64,000 nucleotides of DNA, from contig NZ_JAGIBH010000010.1 of NCBI RefSeq assembly GCF_017744445.1, forward strand, positions 124,001-188,000. The letters run 5' to 3'. This DNA is from Caulobacter sp. GTDB lineage: Bacteria; Pseudomonadota; Alphaproteobacteria; Caulobacterales; Caulobacteraceae. Of this stretch, positions 9,575-18,059 are shown piece after piece; within the stretch, counting starts at the first letter, position 1; each line of letters begins with the position of its first letter. The notes beneath the pieces are model-generated. The model did not search any database. It saw only the letters and a program-made list of their open reading frames with translations, and was not told the DNA's origin. Position numbers and translations under genes: made by a program.

Positions 9575-11712
9575 GGCCAATCTCCATTTCATTGATCCTG
9601 GCCGCTGCTCTCGCTTCGGGCGGGGCCATGCCCGCCCTCGCGCGGCAGAGCGCCGATCCGATCGCTGTTTGCGCCATGGCCGACTCCCAGCCCCGGCGCG
9701 TCGATCGCGAGGCGATCGTGACCGTGTGCGACGCGGCGCTGGCCAGCCCGGGTCTGGCCGCCAACGAGCGGGCGCGCCTGCTGGTGGTGCGCGCCTTTGC
9801 CCATTGGCGGCTGGACAACAACGCCGAGGCGGAGCGAGACGCGCGCGAAGCCCTGAAGCTGCTGCCTGGCGACGCCGACGCCTTGCTGGCGCGCGGCGTG
9901 GCTCAGCAGGACCAGGACAAGATCGATGCGGCGGCGGCCGATTTCGAGACTGTCCTCAAGGCCGATCCTCGCAACAAGCTGGCCCTAGTCTATCGTGGGG
10001 GATTGAAGCGATGGAACCGCGATGATCCGAAGGGCGCGCGGGTCGACTACGACGCGGCGTTGGCGGTGGATCCTCGCTTCGTTCAGGCCCTGTTGCGGCG
10101 AGCGGACCTGCTCATGAACACCGATCTTGCGGCCGCTGAACGCGACGCCCGGGCAGCTGTCGCCATCGCAACCGACGACAGCGCGGCCTGGATGGAGCTG
10201 GGCTCGGTGATGGAGGCCCAGGATCGACCGAAGGAGGCCTTCGCGATATACGACCAGATCGTCCGCAAGGATCCCAAAGATGCGCTTATCGTCGCTTATC
10301 GCGGCGTGATGCGGCTGTGGCTGGAGGATCCGTCGGGCGCCCTGCGTGACGCGGACTTGGCGATCGCGATCGATCCCAAGATGGCTTACGCGCAGATCGC
10401 TCGGGGCCGGGCGCTGGCGGCGCTGAAGCGCGACGAGGGCGCGGCCGCGGCCTATCGCAAGGCAGCCCAGTTGCAACCGGCCTATGCCGACGCCTGGGTC
10501 AAGCTGGCGCAGACGCGCCGGCGGCAGGGCAAACAGGCTGAAGGCTTGGCGGCCGTGGAGGAAGGGTTGAAGGGCTCGCCGAAGGATGGCGATCTCCTTT
10601 TCAATCGCGCCCTACTGCTCAGCGAACTGAGCGATCGCCGCAAAGACGCCCTGGCCGCTTACGACGCGGCGATCGAGGCCCAGCCGACCGCTGCGGCCTA
10701 CTACAATCGCGCCCAGCTGCGATCCGACAAGGACGACCACAAGGGCGCCCTGGCCGACTATCGCAAGGCGGCTGAACTGGCGCCCAACGATCCGGACGCG
10801 CTGAACGGCGTGGGTATGGAGTTGAGCGCGTTGAACGAGGACGCGGAAGGCGAGCTCAAGGCCTATGACGCGGCTCTGGCCGCCGATCCCAAGAACACCG
10901 ACGCGGTAATCAACAAGGCCATCTACTACGCGGACCGTGAAGCTTGGCCCAAGGCGCTGGAGCAGTATCAGATCGCCGTCGCCGCCCAGCCTGAGCGCGC
11001 GGATCTGCGCGTGGGTTTGGCCGACACCCTCACGAGCATGGGCCGTCTGGATGCGGCGCGCGTGGAGTACGACCGCGCCTTGAGGCTGGACCCCAAGCGC
11101 GTTGCCGCCTGGGGCGGCCGAGCCTGGCTGAACCAGCTGGCCGGCCGTTTGCGCGACGCCAAGGCCGACTACGACCGCGCCATCGTATTGGCGCCCGACG
11201 ACGCCAAATTGCTGGTGGGGCGCGCCAGCGCACTGCGCAAGGATGACAAGGGAGCGGCGGCGATGGCGGACCTGAATGCGGCGGTGAAGCTGCAGCCGAG
11301 GTCGGCTTTTGTCTTGAACAATCGGGGGCTGGCCTTGGCTGAGACGAGCCATCTGGACGAGGCCTTGGCCGACTACGGCGCGGCAATCGCAGCGGACCCC
11401 GACTATGAGCCGGCCTATTACAATCGCGCCGGCGTGTTCATGGATCAGGACCGCTACGACCGGGCCATCCGCGACCTCAATGTCTCGCTGCGCCTATCGC
11501 CCGGCGACGCGATGACATTGTCGCGGAAGGGGCGTTGCTACTGGTACCTGAAGGATTATCGCCGAGCGCTCGAGGAGTTGGACGCGGCGCTGGCCGCCAA
11601 TCCTGGCGACGCCGAGACGCTTCGTTGGCGTGCGAAGGTCAAGACCGAACTCGGCGATATCGCGGGCGCGCAGGCCGACGTTGCGGCAGCGGACAAGCTG
11701 GCCACGACCTGA
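9571..11712 (+). CDS. Secreted tetratricopeptide-repeat protein
   Basis: About 713 residues. GTG 9571 overlaps the stop of the M16 peptidase gene, and AAGGGAG lies just upstream. The signal peptide begins MRPISISLILAAALASGGAM and ends near ALAR. From about residue 60 to the end the protein is a solenoid of TPR units, recognised by repeats such as PAYYNRAGVFMDQDRYDRAI and LNNRGLALAETSHLDEALAD, probably 16 to 18 units. No catalytic domain is visible. It probably acts as a periplasmic or surface scaffold, and coupling to the peptidase suggests the two proteins interact or process a common substrate (inference). Confidence 0.83.
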   Translation: MRPISISLILAAALASGGAMPALARQSADPIAVCAMADSQPRRVDREAIVTVCDAALASPGLAANERARLLVVRAFAHWRLDNNAEAERDAREALKLLPGDADALLARGVAQQDQDKIDAAAADFETVLKADPRNKLALVYRGGLKRWNRDDPKGARVDYDAALAVDPRFVQALLRRADLLMNTDLAAAERDARAAVAIATDDSAAWMELGSVMEAQDRPKEAFAIYDQIVRKDPKDALIVAYRGVMRLWLEDPSGALRDADLAIAIDPKMAYAQIARGRALAALKRDEGAAAAYRKAAQLQPAYADAWVKLAQTRRRQGKQAEGLAAVEEGLKGSPKDGDLLFNRALLLSELSDRRKDALAAYDAAIEAQPTAAAYYNRAQLRSDKDDHKGALADYRKAAELAPNDPDALNGVGMELSALNEDAEGELKAYDAALAADPKNTDAVINKAIYYADREAWPKALEQYQIAVAAQPERADLRVGLADTLTSMGRLDAARVEYDRALRLDPKRVAAWGGRAWLNQLAGRLRDAKADYDRAIVLAPDDAKLLVGRASALRKDDKGAAAMADLNAAVKLQPRSAFVLNNRGLALAETSHLDEALADYGAAIAADPDYEPAYYNRAGVFMDQDRYDRAIRDLNVSLRLSPGDAMTLSRKGRCYWYLKDYRRALEELDAALAANPGDAETLRWRAKVKTELGDIAGAQADVAAADKLATT

Positions 11713-11979
11713 GCGCCACGCTGCATGCGGAGCGCTGTGTGGACGGGCGCAGCGCCATTTTCGGACATTGGCGCACCTCCAGGAACACGACATCCAACGG
11801 ACGCGCGTCGCGCATTTGCACCGCGCTAAAGCGGGGTGAACTGATGCGCTAGAGACGGCTGGGAACAGCCAGTCGTCATTGCGCCGTCCACGCACCTTAA
11901 GCCAAACCGCCAAAGCGTTCCTTGTGGGTTCGGTGATCTCAAATGGGACGGACTGCTCGCTGGAGCCGCCGAAAGTACG

Positions 11980-14133
11980 CTAGCCATCGGCCTGTTCGAG
12001 CGGAAGCTCCGCCCCATGGGGAGCGTGCCGCAAGCGCTCCTCGATGCGCCCTTCGCGCATCTCGAGAATGCGGCCCGCACGGTGAATCAGCGCCGGACGA
12101 TGGGCGACCACAATCCGCGTGATGGGAAGCGCGCTGATCAGTTCCGCGATCGCTTCTTCGGTCTCTTCGTCCAGGTTCGCGGTCCCTTCGTCCAGGAACA
12201 GGATGGCGGGCTGGCGATAGAGCGCTCGCGCGAGGAGGATGCGCTGCTTCTGACCGCCCGAGAGCGTCGATCCCATATCGCCCACCAGCGCCATGTACTG
12301 CATGGGCATGCGCATGATGTCGGCGTGGATGCGCGCGGCCTCGGCTGCCGCCATCACCCGTTCCATATCGAGATCAGGGTCGAAGAAGGCGATGTTGTCC
12401 GCGATCGACCCAGACAGCAGGCGGTCGTCTTGAGAGACGACACCCACGTGCGACCGCCACGCCTGGAAGCGCTCAGGCGTCGCCAACTGCCCGTCCAAGA
12501 GGACTTCGCCTTCGGTGGGGGCTTGAAGACCCAAGAGCAGCTTCAGGATGGTGGTCTTCCCGCCGCCTGACGGGCCAATCAAGGCTACGAAGTCGCCGGG
12601 TGCGATGTTGAAGCTGGCTTCCCGAACGATCACCGGGTCCGTCGCGCCGTACCGGAACGCTATCGCCCGAGCCTCGATACCCCCAGCGATGTGAATGTTC
12701 GGGAGCGTCGTCTCGCGAGTATCGACGTCGGCGCCGACGATGTCGCCGAGCCGCTGCATGTGCAGGCCCAGGAGACGGAACTCCATGCCCTGATTGATCA
12801 GAGAGAAGCAGCGGTCGGTGAAGGTCTGGCGGAATGAGAGGAACGCCAGGAGCATGCCGATCGAGAACCCCGCGCCGTCCATGATTGTCCGCGCGCCCAG
12901 GAAAACCACCAGGATGAACTGGAGCGCGATGACGCCGCTCTGAAGCAGACCCAGGACGATATGGAACCTACCGAGCGAAACCGAGGCGTTGATCGTGCTG
13001 GCATAGAGGTTCCTCCATGCGCCCTCGCGCTCGACCTCGCGTCCCATTAGCTTGATCGTGGTCGCCGCGCGCACCGTCTCCATCAGGTGCGACTGCTCCT
13101 TGGCGCCGGCGACAAGCAGTTCCTCGGCGCGGGCGCGGACCACGGGGTAGAAGGCGAGGGCGAGCACGAGCAGGGCCAGGACCGAAGCGCACACAACGCC
13201 AGCCAGCTGGGGGGAGTAGAGGAACAGAATGATGGCCGCCAGGAGGGCCATGATGCCGTCGATCAGCGAGGCCACCAGTCCACGCGTGAGGGCGTCCTGG
13301 ATCGCCGATGTTGATCCGACGCGGGAAAGGATGTCGCCGACATGACGCTTCTCGAAGAAGCTGGACGGCAGCCGGAGCAGGTGGTGAACCAGATTGCCCA
13401 CGATCTGGTATGTCATCATGCTGCCGAATACCTGCAGCATCCATGACCTCAGCGCGTCCATGCAAAGCTGCAGCAGCATCAGGCCGCCAAAGCCGATCGC
13501 CAAGACCGTGAGCAGGTTCCTGTCCATCCGCCCGATCGCCTCGTCCACGACGAGTTGGATCTGGAATGGGCCGGCGAAGGCGACGACCTGGAGAGCCAGC
13601 GACAGCGTGAGAACCTGCGCCAGCGCCGGCCCGAAGCCCCGCAGGCTCGACCAGAGGCTTGAGATCCGTACGCCGACGCGCGCCTCGACCTTCTGGAACT
13701 CGGCCTTCGGCGTGAGTTCGAGCACGACGCCGCTGAAATGATCCGAGACTTCGGCAAGGCTCAGCGTTCGAGCCCCGCGCGCCGGATCGTGAATGATGAC
13801 CTGCTTGGCTTCGACTGACTTCAGGACAACGAAGTGGTTAAGGTCCCAATGGAGGATCGCTGGGAGTTGGATCTTCTGAAGCGCCCCGATCTCGACCCGC
13901 AAAGCCCGGCAGTTGAAAGAGAGTTGGTCGGCCAGCGTCATCAGGTGGCGCAGCGTCGCCCCGGTTAGCGACAGGGAGAAACGCTGGCGCAGGCCGTTCA
14001 GATCGATATCGTGCCCATGGTACGCCGAGATCATGGCCATGCAGGCAAGGCCGCACTCAGCCGCCTCGGCGCCGATGACGACGGGCAGCTTACGCTTTCG
14101 TGCGAAGTTCAGCTCGCTGAGAATATCCCTCAT
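11980..14133 (-). CDS. Peptidase-containing ABC exporter (C39 peptidase, double-glycine leader type)
   Basis: About 717 residues with three parts. The N-terminal C39 peptidase has its catalytic triad visible: Cys27 (AAECGLAC), His100 (LHWDLNHFVVL) and Asp116 (IIHDPARG). A multi-helix transmembrane domain follows (about 150-430). The ABC domain has Walker A GPSGGGKTT near residue 520, signature LSGGQKQR near 620 and Walker B AILFLDEGTANLD near 645. Such exporters cleave after Gly-Gly in a leader peptide and export the core through a type I channel. The start at 14133 overlaps the HlyD stop (ATGA). Its obvious substrate is the peptide encoded at 15435-15773. All catalytic residues are intact, so it should be active. 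The outer-membrane TolC partner is not in the window. Confidence 0.93.
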   Translation of the reverse strand: MRDILSELNFARKRKLPVVIGAEAAECGLACMAMISAYHGHDIDLNGLRQRFSLSLTGATLRHLMTLADQLSFNCRALRVEIGALQKIQLPAILHWDLNHFVVLKSVEAKQVIIHDPARGARTLSLAEVSDHFSGVVLELTPKAEFQKVEARVGVRISSLWSSLRGFGPALAQVLTLSLALQVVAFAGPFQIQLVVDEAIGRMDRNLLTVLAIGFGGLMLLQLCMDALRSWMLQVFGSMMTYQIVGNLVHHLLRLPSSFFEKRHVGDILSRVGSTSAIQDALTRGLVASLIDGIMALLAAIILFLYSPQLAGVVCASVLALLVLALAFYPVVRARAEELLVAGAKEQSHLMETVRAATTIKLMGREVEREGAWRNLYASTINASVSLGRFHIVLGLLQSGVIALQFILVVFLGARTIMDGAGFSIGMLLAFLSFRQTFTDRCFSLINQGMEFRLLGLHMQRLGDIVGADVDTRETTLPNIHIAGGIEARAIAFRYGATDPVIVREASFNIAPGDFVALIGPSGGGKTTILKLLLGLQAPTEGEVLLDGQLATPERFQAWRSHVGVVSQDDRLLSGSIADNIAFFDPDLDMERVMAAAEAARIHADIMRMPMQYMALVGDMGSTLSGGQKQRILLARALYRQPAILFLDEGTANLDEETEEAIAELISALPITRIVVAHRPALIHRAGRILEMREGRIEERLRHAPHGAELPLEQADG

Positions 14134-15368
14134 CGGCGGCCGGCGGCGTAGAGAGGATCGAGAAGCCACTCCAGAAGCGTCCGGCGATCCACGATCACGT
14201 CGGCGTTGGCGAGCATGCCGGCGCGCAGTGGCAGCTCCTGGCCGTAGGCGCTCATCGTCTGCTTGTCGAGCGCGACCTTGACGCGGAACACTGGCTCCTG
14301 GACGGTCATGCCCGCGACCGTCAATTCGCTGGGAGCGAGAACGGTTCTCGAAACCGAACGGATATGTCCTCGCGCGGCGCCGAATTTCTGATGTGGGAAC
14401 GCCTGGTACATCAGCCGCACCTCCTGTCCCGGCTTGATGAACCCGGCCGCGCGTGAGGGCGCATAGAGTTCCGCCTCCATGTCGCCCCCGCCAGAAACGA
14501 CGGCGATCGTCGAGCCCACGGAAACGGTCTGCCCAAGATCGACTGGTACTGCGCCGACGCGGCCGGACACTGGCGAAGTGGCGATGTAGGTCGCCTGCAA
14601 GGCGGCGGATGTTCCCTTCTGCATCACTTCAGCTCGCGCGGCTTTCGACTGTGCAGCCGCGACCCGCGCATCAAACGGCGCGGCCTTAAGTTGCGCATCA
14701 ATGTCCGTGATCTGGCGCTCGTATCCCAGAGCCAGGGTCCGCACCTCGGCGGCGTCTTGCAGCATGGCGAGGGACGTAGACCGCGCGTTCTCCAGATCTC
14801 GGCGGCTGACAAAACCGTCGACCGCCATCTTGTTGAACCTGTCGACATTGTTCTGGGCGAGCCGCGCGCGCTCTTCGAGCGCCGCCAGGCGGGCCTTCGT
14901 CGCGTCGCGCTCTCTCACGAGCGACGCTCGTTCGGCCCGCAATCTTGCGACCTGCGCTCCCAGGCGCGCCTGTGTGGCCTGATCCTGAACATCCAGCGCA
15001 TGGGCTTCCAGGGCGACATCCCGCACCAAGGCCGAACCCGTGTCGCCGTCGCGGATATCCATGGAAGTCCGAAGCACGGCCAGCGGCAGGCCCGCCTTGA
15101 CGCTCTGCCCCTCGACCACGTTCAGTTGCTCGACCATGCCGCCCTGACGGGCGGTGATGCGGATGAGGCCGCCCTGAGGAACGAGGGAGCCGGTAAGAGT
15201 CTCGCGGCGCGCATAGGAGGAGGTGGCGCAGAAGATGGCGCTCGTCAGCACGGCGCCGACGCTCGCCAACACTAACAGGCGCATCGAAGGCGGAGACGCC
15301 AGCATCACTTCGCCATCAAGGCGACGCGCTGCGTGGGCGACAGCCTGCGACCTGAACAAGCTACTCAT
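14130..15368 (-). CDS. HlyD-family periplasmic adaptor of the peptide exporter
   Basis: A 412-residue membrane-fusion protein. One N-terminal transmembrane helix lies at about residues 28-48 (LLVLASVGAVLTSAIF). The first half of a lipoyl domain follows (IRITARQGGMVEQLNVVEGQ), then a long alpha-helical hairpin rich in Ala, Arg and Glu (about 110-240), then the second lipoyl half (SPVSGRVGAVPVDLGQTVSV) and a beta-barrel. It links the inner-membrane ABC exporter to a TolC-like channel. It sits 66 bases after the leader-peptide gene and overlaps the exporter gene by 4 bp, so the three are almost certainly one transcription unit. Confidence 0.92.
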   Translation of the reverse strand: MSSLFRSQAVAHAARRLDGEVMLASPPSMRLLVLASVGAVLTSAIFCATSSYARRETLTGSLVPQGGLIRITARQGGMVEQLNVVEGQSVKAGLPLAVLRTSMDIRDGDTGSALVRDVALEAHALDVQDQATQARLGAQVARLRAERASLVRERDATKARLAALEERARLAQNNVDRFNKMAVDGFVSRRDLENARSTSLAMLQDAAEVRTLALGYERQITDIDAQLKAAPFDARVAAAQSKAARAEVMQKGTSAALQATYIATSPVSGRVGAVPVDLGQTVSVGSTIAVVSGGGDMEAELYAPSRAAGFIKPGQEVRLMYQAFPHQKFGAARGHIRSVSRTVLAPSELTVAGMTVQEPVFRVKVALDKQTMSAYGQELPLRAGMLANADVIVDRRTLLEWLLDPLYAAGRR

Positions 15369-15434
15369 CTAGAAGAGCATTCCCCTCAAAATCGGAGACG
15401 GCCGGCGGCGTACGCGCCGCCGGCCGACTTTTCA

Positions 15435-15773
15435 TCAGGGCTGCGGGCCGTAGGTGCCACCGCTTGTGCCGCCACTCGTACCGCTGCCGCCGCTTGTGCC
15501 GCCAGCGCTGGTGCCGCCGCTCGTACCGCTACCGCCGCTGCCGGTGTCCGAGGCGGGCTTCTTGGTCACCTCCGTCTTGCGGGTGATTTCGACTCCGCCG
15601 ACCGGCGTCGTGATCTTGATCCCCCAACTGGTCGTGGTGGTGGTGGTGCCGCCGGTGCCGCCGGTGCCGACGTTGCTGGGCGTGCCGTCGCCGCCGCTGA
15701 CGAAGTCGATCTCGTCATCGTTCAGCGCGCGGAAGTCGGTGTCGAAGGCGTAGACCACGTTCGAAGTGCGCAT
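15435..15773 (-). CDS. Double-glycine-leader peptide precursor, probable bacteriocin-like or signalling peptide
   Basis: A 112-residue precursor. The leader ends LNDDEIDFVSGG, with Leu17, Ile22 and Val25 at the hydrophobic positions and Gly27-Gly28 at the cleavage site, the standard signal for C39-peptidase exporters. The predicted core (29-112, 84 residues) has no Cys. It contains a run of six Thr, a charged middle segment (GIKITTPVGGVEITRKTEV) and a Gly/Ser/Thr repeat tail ending YGPQP. ATG 15773 is chosen because GAGG sits just before it; an in-frame ATG four codons upstream lacks a good site. The exporter and adaptor genes follow directly. No immunity protein is recognisable. Export and processing are well supported; antibacterial activity is only inferred. 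Confidence 0.82.
   Translation of the reverse strand: MRTSNVVYAFDTDFRALNDDEIDFVSGGDGTPSNVGTGGTGGTTTTTTSWGIKITTPVGGVEITRKTEVTKKPASDTGSGGSGTSGGTSAGGTSGGSGTSGGTSGGTYGPQP
15450..15548 (-). repeat. Degenerate tandem repeat encoding the Gly/Ser/Thr tail of the exported peptide
   Basis: The DNA is built from imperfect 12- to 27-base units of the form CCGCTTGTGCCGCC and CCGCTCGTACCGCT, coding on the minus strand for units such as GGTS and GSGTS. Replication slippage here could change core length between strains. Confidence 0.7.
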
Positions 15774-15874
15774 TCTGTGCCTCAAAGGTTTGCACCCCGG
15801 ATTTGGGGGCGCATCAACCTTAGGTTAAATCCTCAGACATGCAATCTTAAAGATTTCTCGGCATAAGAAACACC
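15774..15874 (-). promoter_or_regulatory. Spacer before the leader-peptide gene with repeated ACCTTAGG
   Basis: This 101-base AT-richer gap separates the protease-like gene from the peptide gene. ACCTTAGG occurs at 15817-15824 and 15872-15879, 55 bp apart, and the first copy is part of the near-palindrome AACCTTAGGTT. A separate promoter for the abundant peptide could lie here. No clear -35/-10 pair was recognised. Confidence 0.35.
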
Positions 15875-17506
15875 TTAGGCTGTATATGCAGCCACGCTCC
15901 AGGGCAGGATGCCCGCGCTGGCGAAGGGTCTTTCGATCGAGGCGTTGGGGGAGAGGTAAAGGCGACTGGACGGGTAGTCGAAGGCCAGCGTGAAGCGGTC
16001 CAGGATCGGCAGGCCGATATTGCCGGCCAGCCGCTCAGACCCCTTTCCCTTGTCGAGATCCACGAAGAGCGCCGGCAGGTCCCGGAATGTCCAGCCGGCG
16101 AAGACAACGGTCGAGACACTGGCCTGCTTTACTTCGCGTGGCCCTGCGATGTCGGCGCTCATGGTGGTGGACCAGGGGCGTCGCGTCAGCATTTCTCGCG
16201 GCTTCCAGAACGAACCGTAAATGACCAGGGGCGCGGCGGCATTCCCAAGGTCGAGGGCGAAGTCAGCGGGACCTATGTCCTCGAATTCGACTTGGACGGT
16301 CGGCACAAAGCCCACGCGGCCGATCGGAAGCGAACGCGTTCCTGCCGCCGGCCGGTACCGCGCGGGCTCGACAAACGCGACGCGCCCTGCGCCGAAATCA
16401 ATCTCGACCACGACGTGATCGAAGATGTCCTGCCCCAGGATGACTTCGACGGGGCGGCCGATCGACGCGCGGGCGGGGGCAAGATCCGTCAGGCCAACGC
16501 GCAGGCCTGATACCGTCATGCTGTCGATAGTGATGGGAGGGCACTCGGCCGCCTGCACCGCCACCGTCGCGCCACTCGTGCCGGGTGCTTGAAACGCGCC
16601 GGTCCCCTGCAAGCCGATGGCGCGGGCCAAGTCGACATCAATGTGCGAGACGGAGGCCCCGCTGTCGAGCAGCGCCTGTACGTTGCGCCCCGCCAGCTCG
16701 ACCGTGAAGATCACGTCAGAACCGGGGCCGAAGGCGATCTTTCCTGTCCGTCCCTCCGGCGTCGCGAAGCGTATCCTGGCGGGCGAGCGCGGCGGCTCGA
16801 ACGTCCCCGACGGCGGCGCGGCATTGATCCTGACGCTGCTATAGGAGAGTTTCTCGACGACTATAGACTGGCCGTTTTCGAGTTCGATGGCTTCCGTCTG
16901 CTCGGCAAACGGCATCCTTACTCCGCCCACCTCCCGCCAGTCATCGTATCGCGAGAAGTGGCCGCCGGCGGGTTCGCGAACACGGGCTCCGCCGAGCGCT
17001 CCGGATCGAGCGTCAATGAATAGGTCGACGATCACCGCTCCAGGGAACTCGGCCGATATTACACTCCATTCCTGCCCGTAGCGCCTCTCGGAGCCTGCCG
17101 ACTTCCAATTTGCGTCCAAGATCCACGGGGAAAGAATGCCGGCGAGCCGCCGCCTGGACGCTCCAGTGGCGGCATCCGCGCTATCGGTCCGGCCATCGGG
17201 CGTTTGAAACCAGGTCGCCGCGTTGGTGGAAACGAACTGCGTCCGTATCGCACCAGCCGCCAAGCTCTCTGCGTATCGGTCGTTCCCTTCGATCCATATA
17301 GTCCGGACGGTGTCGAGCCCCTCTACCTGGAGACTCGCTACAGTGGAGATGAGGCGCACCTGTTGGAAGGCGTGTCCGCCTCGCCACTGGACGTAGCGGC
17401 GCAGCAAGCTTTGGGCGGGGCTTGCCGCATACGCCCAACACGGAGCCAGCAAGGCCCCTGCCCCTATAAGAACTTCCCTTCGGATGAATGCTGCCCTTGA
17501 GCTCAA
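15875..17506 (-). CDS. Exported retropepsin-like aspartic protease family protein with two pepsin-like halves
   Basis: About 543 residues from a TTG start at 17506; no in-frame ATG was found nearby, so the start is uncertain. The N-terminus (FIRREVLIGAGALLAPCWAY) looks like a signal peptide with twin Arg. Residues 30-240 form a beta-rich domain I cannot name. Residues 265-370 are a retropepsin-like domain with the catalytic motif LLDSGASVSHID (Asp281) and a closing VILGQDIFDHVVVEID. A second similar half begins near Asp419, but its motif is ALDLGNAAA, not D-S/T-G, and ends with GNIGLPILDRF. It lies upstream of the leader peptide, adaptor and exporter on the same strand and probably belongs to the unit. 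It may process the peptide or something it meets (inference). Confidence 0.72.
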   Translation of the reverse strand: MSSRAAFIRREVLIGAGALLAPCWAYAASPAQSLLRRYVQWRGGHAFQQVRLISTVASLQVEGLDTVRTIWIEGNDRYAESLAAGAIRTQFVSTNAATWFQTPDGRTDSADAATGASRRRLAGILSPWILDANWKSAGSERRYGQEWSVISAEFPGAVIVDLFIDARSGALGGARVREPAGGHFSRYDDWREVGGVRMPFAEQTEAIELENGQSIVVEKLSYSSVRINAAPPSGTFEPPRSPARIRFATPEGRTGKIAFGPGSDVIFTVELAGRNVQALLDSGASVSHIDVDLARAIGLQGTGAFQAPGTSGATVAVQAAECPPITIDSMTVSGLRVGLTDLAPARASIGRPVEVILGQDIFDHVVVEIDFGAGRVAFVEPARYRPAAGTRSLPIGRVGFVPTVQVEFEDIGPADFALDLGNAAAPLVIYGSFWKPREMLTRRPWSTTMSADIAGPREVKQASVSTVVFAGWTFRDLPALFVDLDKGKGSERLAGNIGLPILDRFTLAFDYPSSRLYLSPNASIERPFASAGILPWSVAAYTA

Positions 17507-18059
17507 GACGATGAATATCCTAGGGGCCTACGCTGCGAATTGGCAACTGAAAGTTGCATTCTGCGCAGTTGTACTTACGCAGGTCAATGCCCTCCACGCG
17601 GGAAGGGGATAGCCTCGCCTAGCGTCCGCTAACCATTTTCCGGCTCACGATCGCGAGACTGTCTCGCGAGAAAATGCTGGGGGCGGTGAAGTCTCCCTGC
17701 CGAGTTACCCGGTCTGGGGAGGAGTTGTTCGGGCTTACGTTCCTGACCAAGCCAAGGTCTCCGCATTGCTCGACGATCTCATTGGCTATGCGGCGTATTG
17801 GCGTCTTTACCTCGCTGGGCTTGAAAGCGCTGAGCGTTAGCGTTCCTGAGCTTGAGCGATCCACTGACTAGCCGACGCTTGGAACGAACGCGAGCCCCGG
17901 CAAGGCCCATGAGAGGCAGGCGGAGTGAAAGCTTGTTCTGCTCTTCGTCAGCTCGGGCGCGGGCGTGAGCTGGCGGGGGCGTCTTCGTTCACACTCCTGG
18001 GATGACAAAGCCTTGACTTGGCTGAGCTTGGTCATCAGCCGCGGTCGCGGCGGGTCTGC
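17507..18059. other. 553-base region without a convincing gene
   Basis: Both strands have short open frames (plus 17674-17871, minus 17619-17864) with no recognisable family, no good ribosome-binding site and composition unlike the neighbours. The one structured element is a 19-bp palindrome at 17651-17669. It may be a decayed gene or the upstream control region of the exporter cluster. Confidence 0.5.
17651..17669. repeat. Perfect 19-bp palindrome, operator-like
   Basis: TCGCGAGAC (17651-17659), a central T, and GTCTCGCGA (17661-17669) form a perfect inverted repeat. There is no T-run on the plus side, so it looks more like a protein-binding site than a terminator. It is about 150 bases upstream of the protease-like gene start. 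Confidence 0.5.

Noticed and set aside
11713..11979. Short plus- and minus-strand frames between the TPR gene and the ABC exporter
   Set aside because: They are Arg/Cys-rich and extend from the shadow frames of the TPR gene. Only a weak hairpin near 11855-11870 is visible.
11980..15368. Direct orthologues of the Caulobacter CdzA/CdzB glycine-zipper bacteriocin exporter
   Set aside because: The families are the same, but the adjacent peptide is not a recognisable glycine-zipper pair and no CdzI-like immunity gene is present, so identity cannot be claimed without an alignment.
15450..15548. CRISPR-like repetitive stretch
   Set aside because: The repeat is coding, short, imperfect and without spacers. 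No cas gene is near.
17619..17871. Small overlapping frames on both strands
   Set aside because: No recognisable family, no good ribosome-binding site, and unusual composition; kept only as a note in the intergenic entry.
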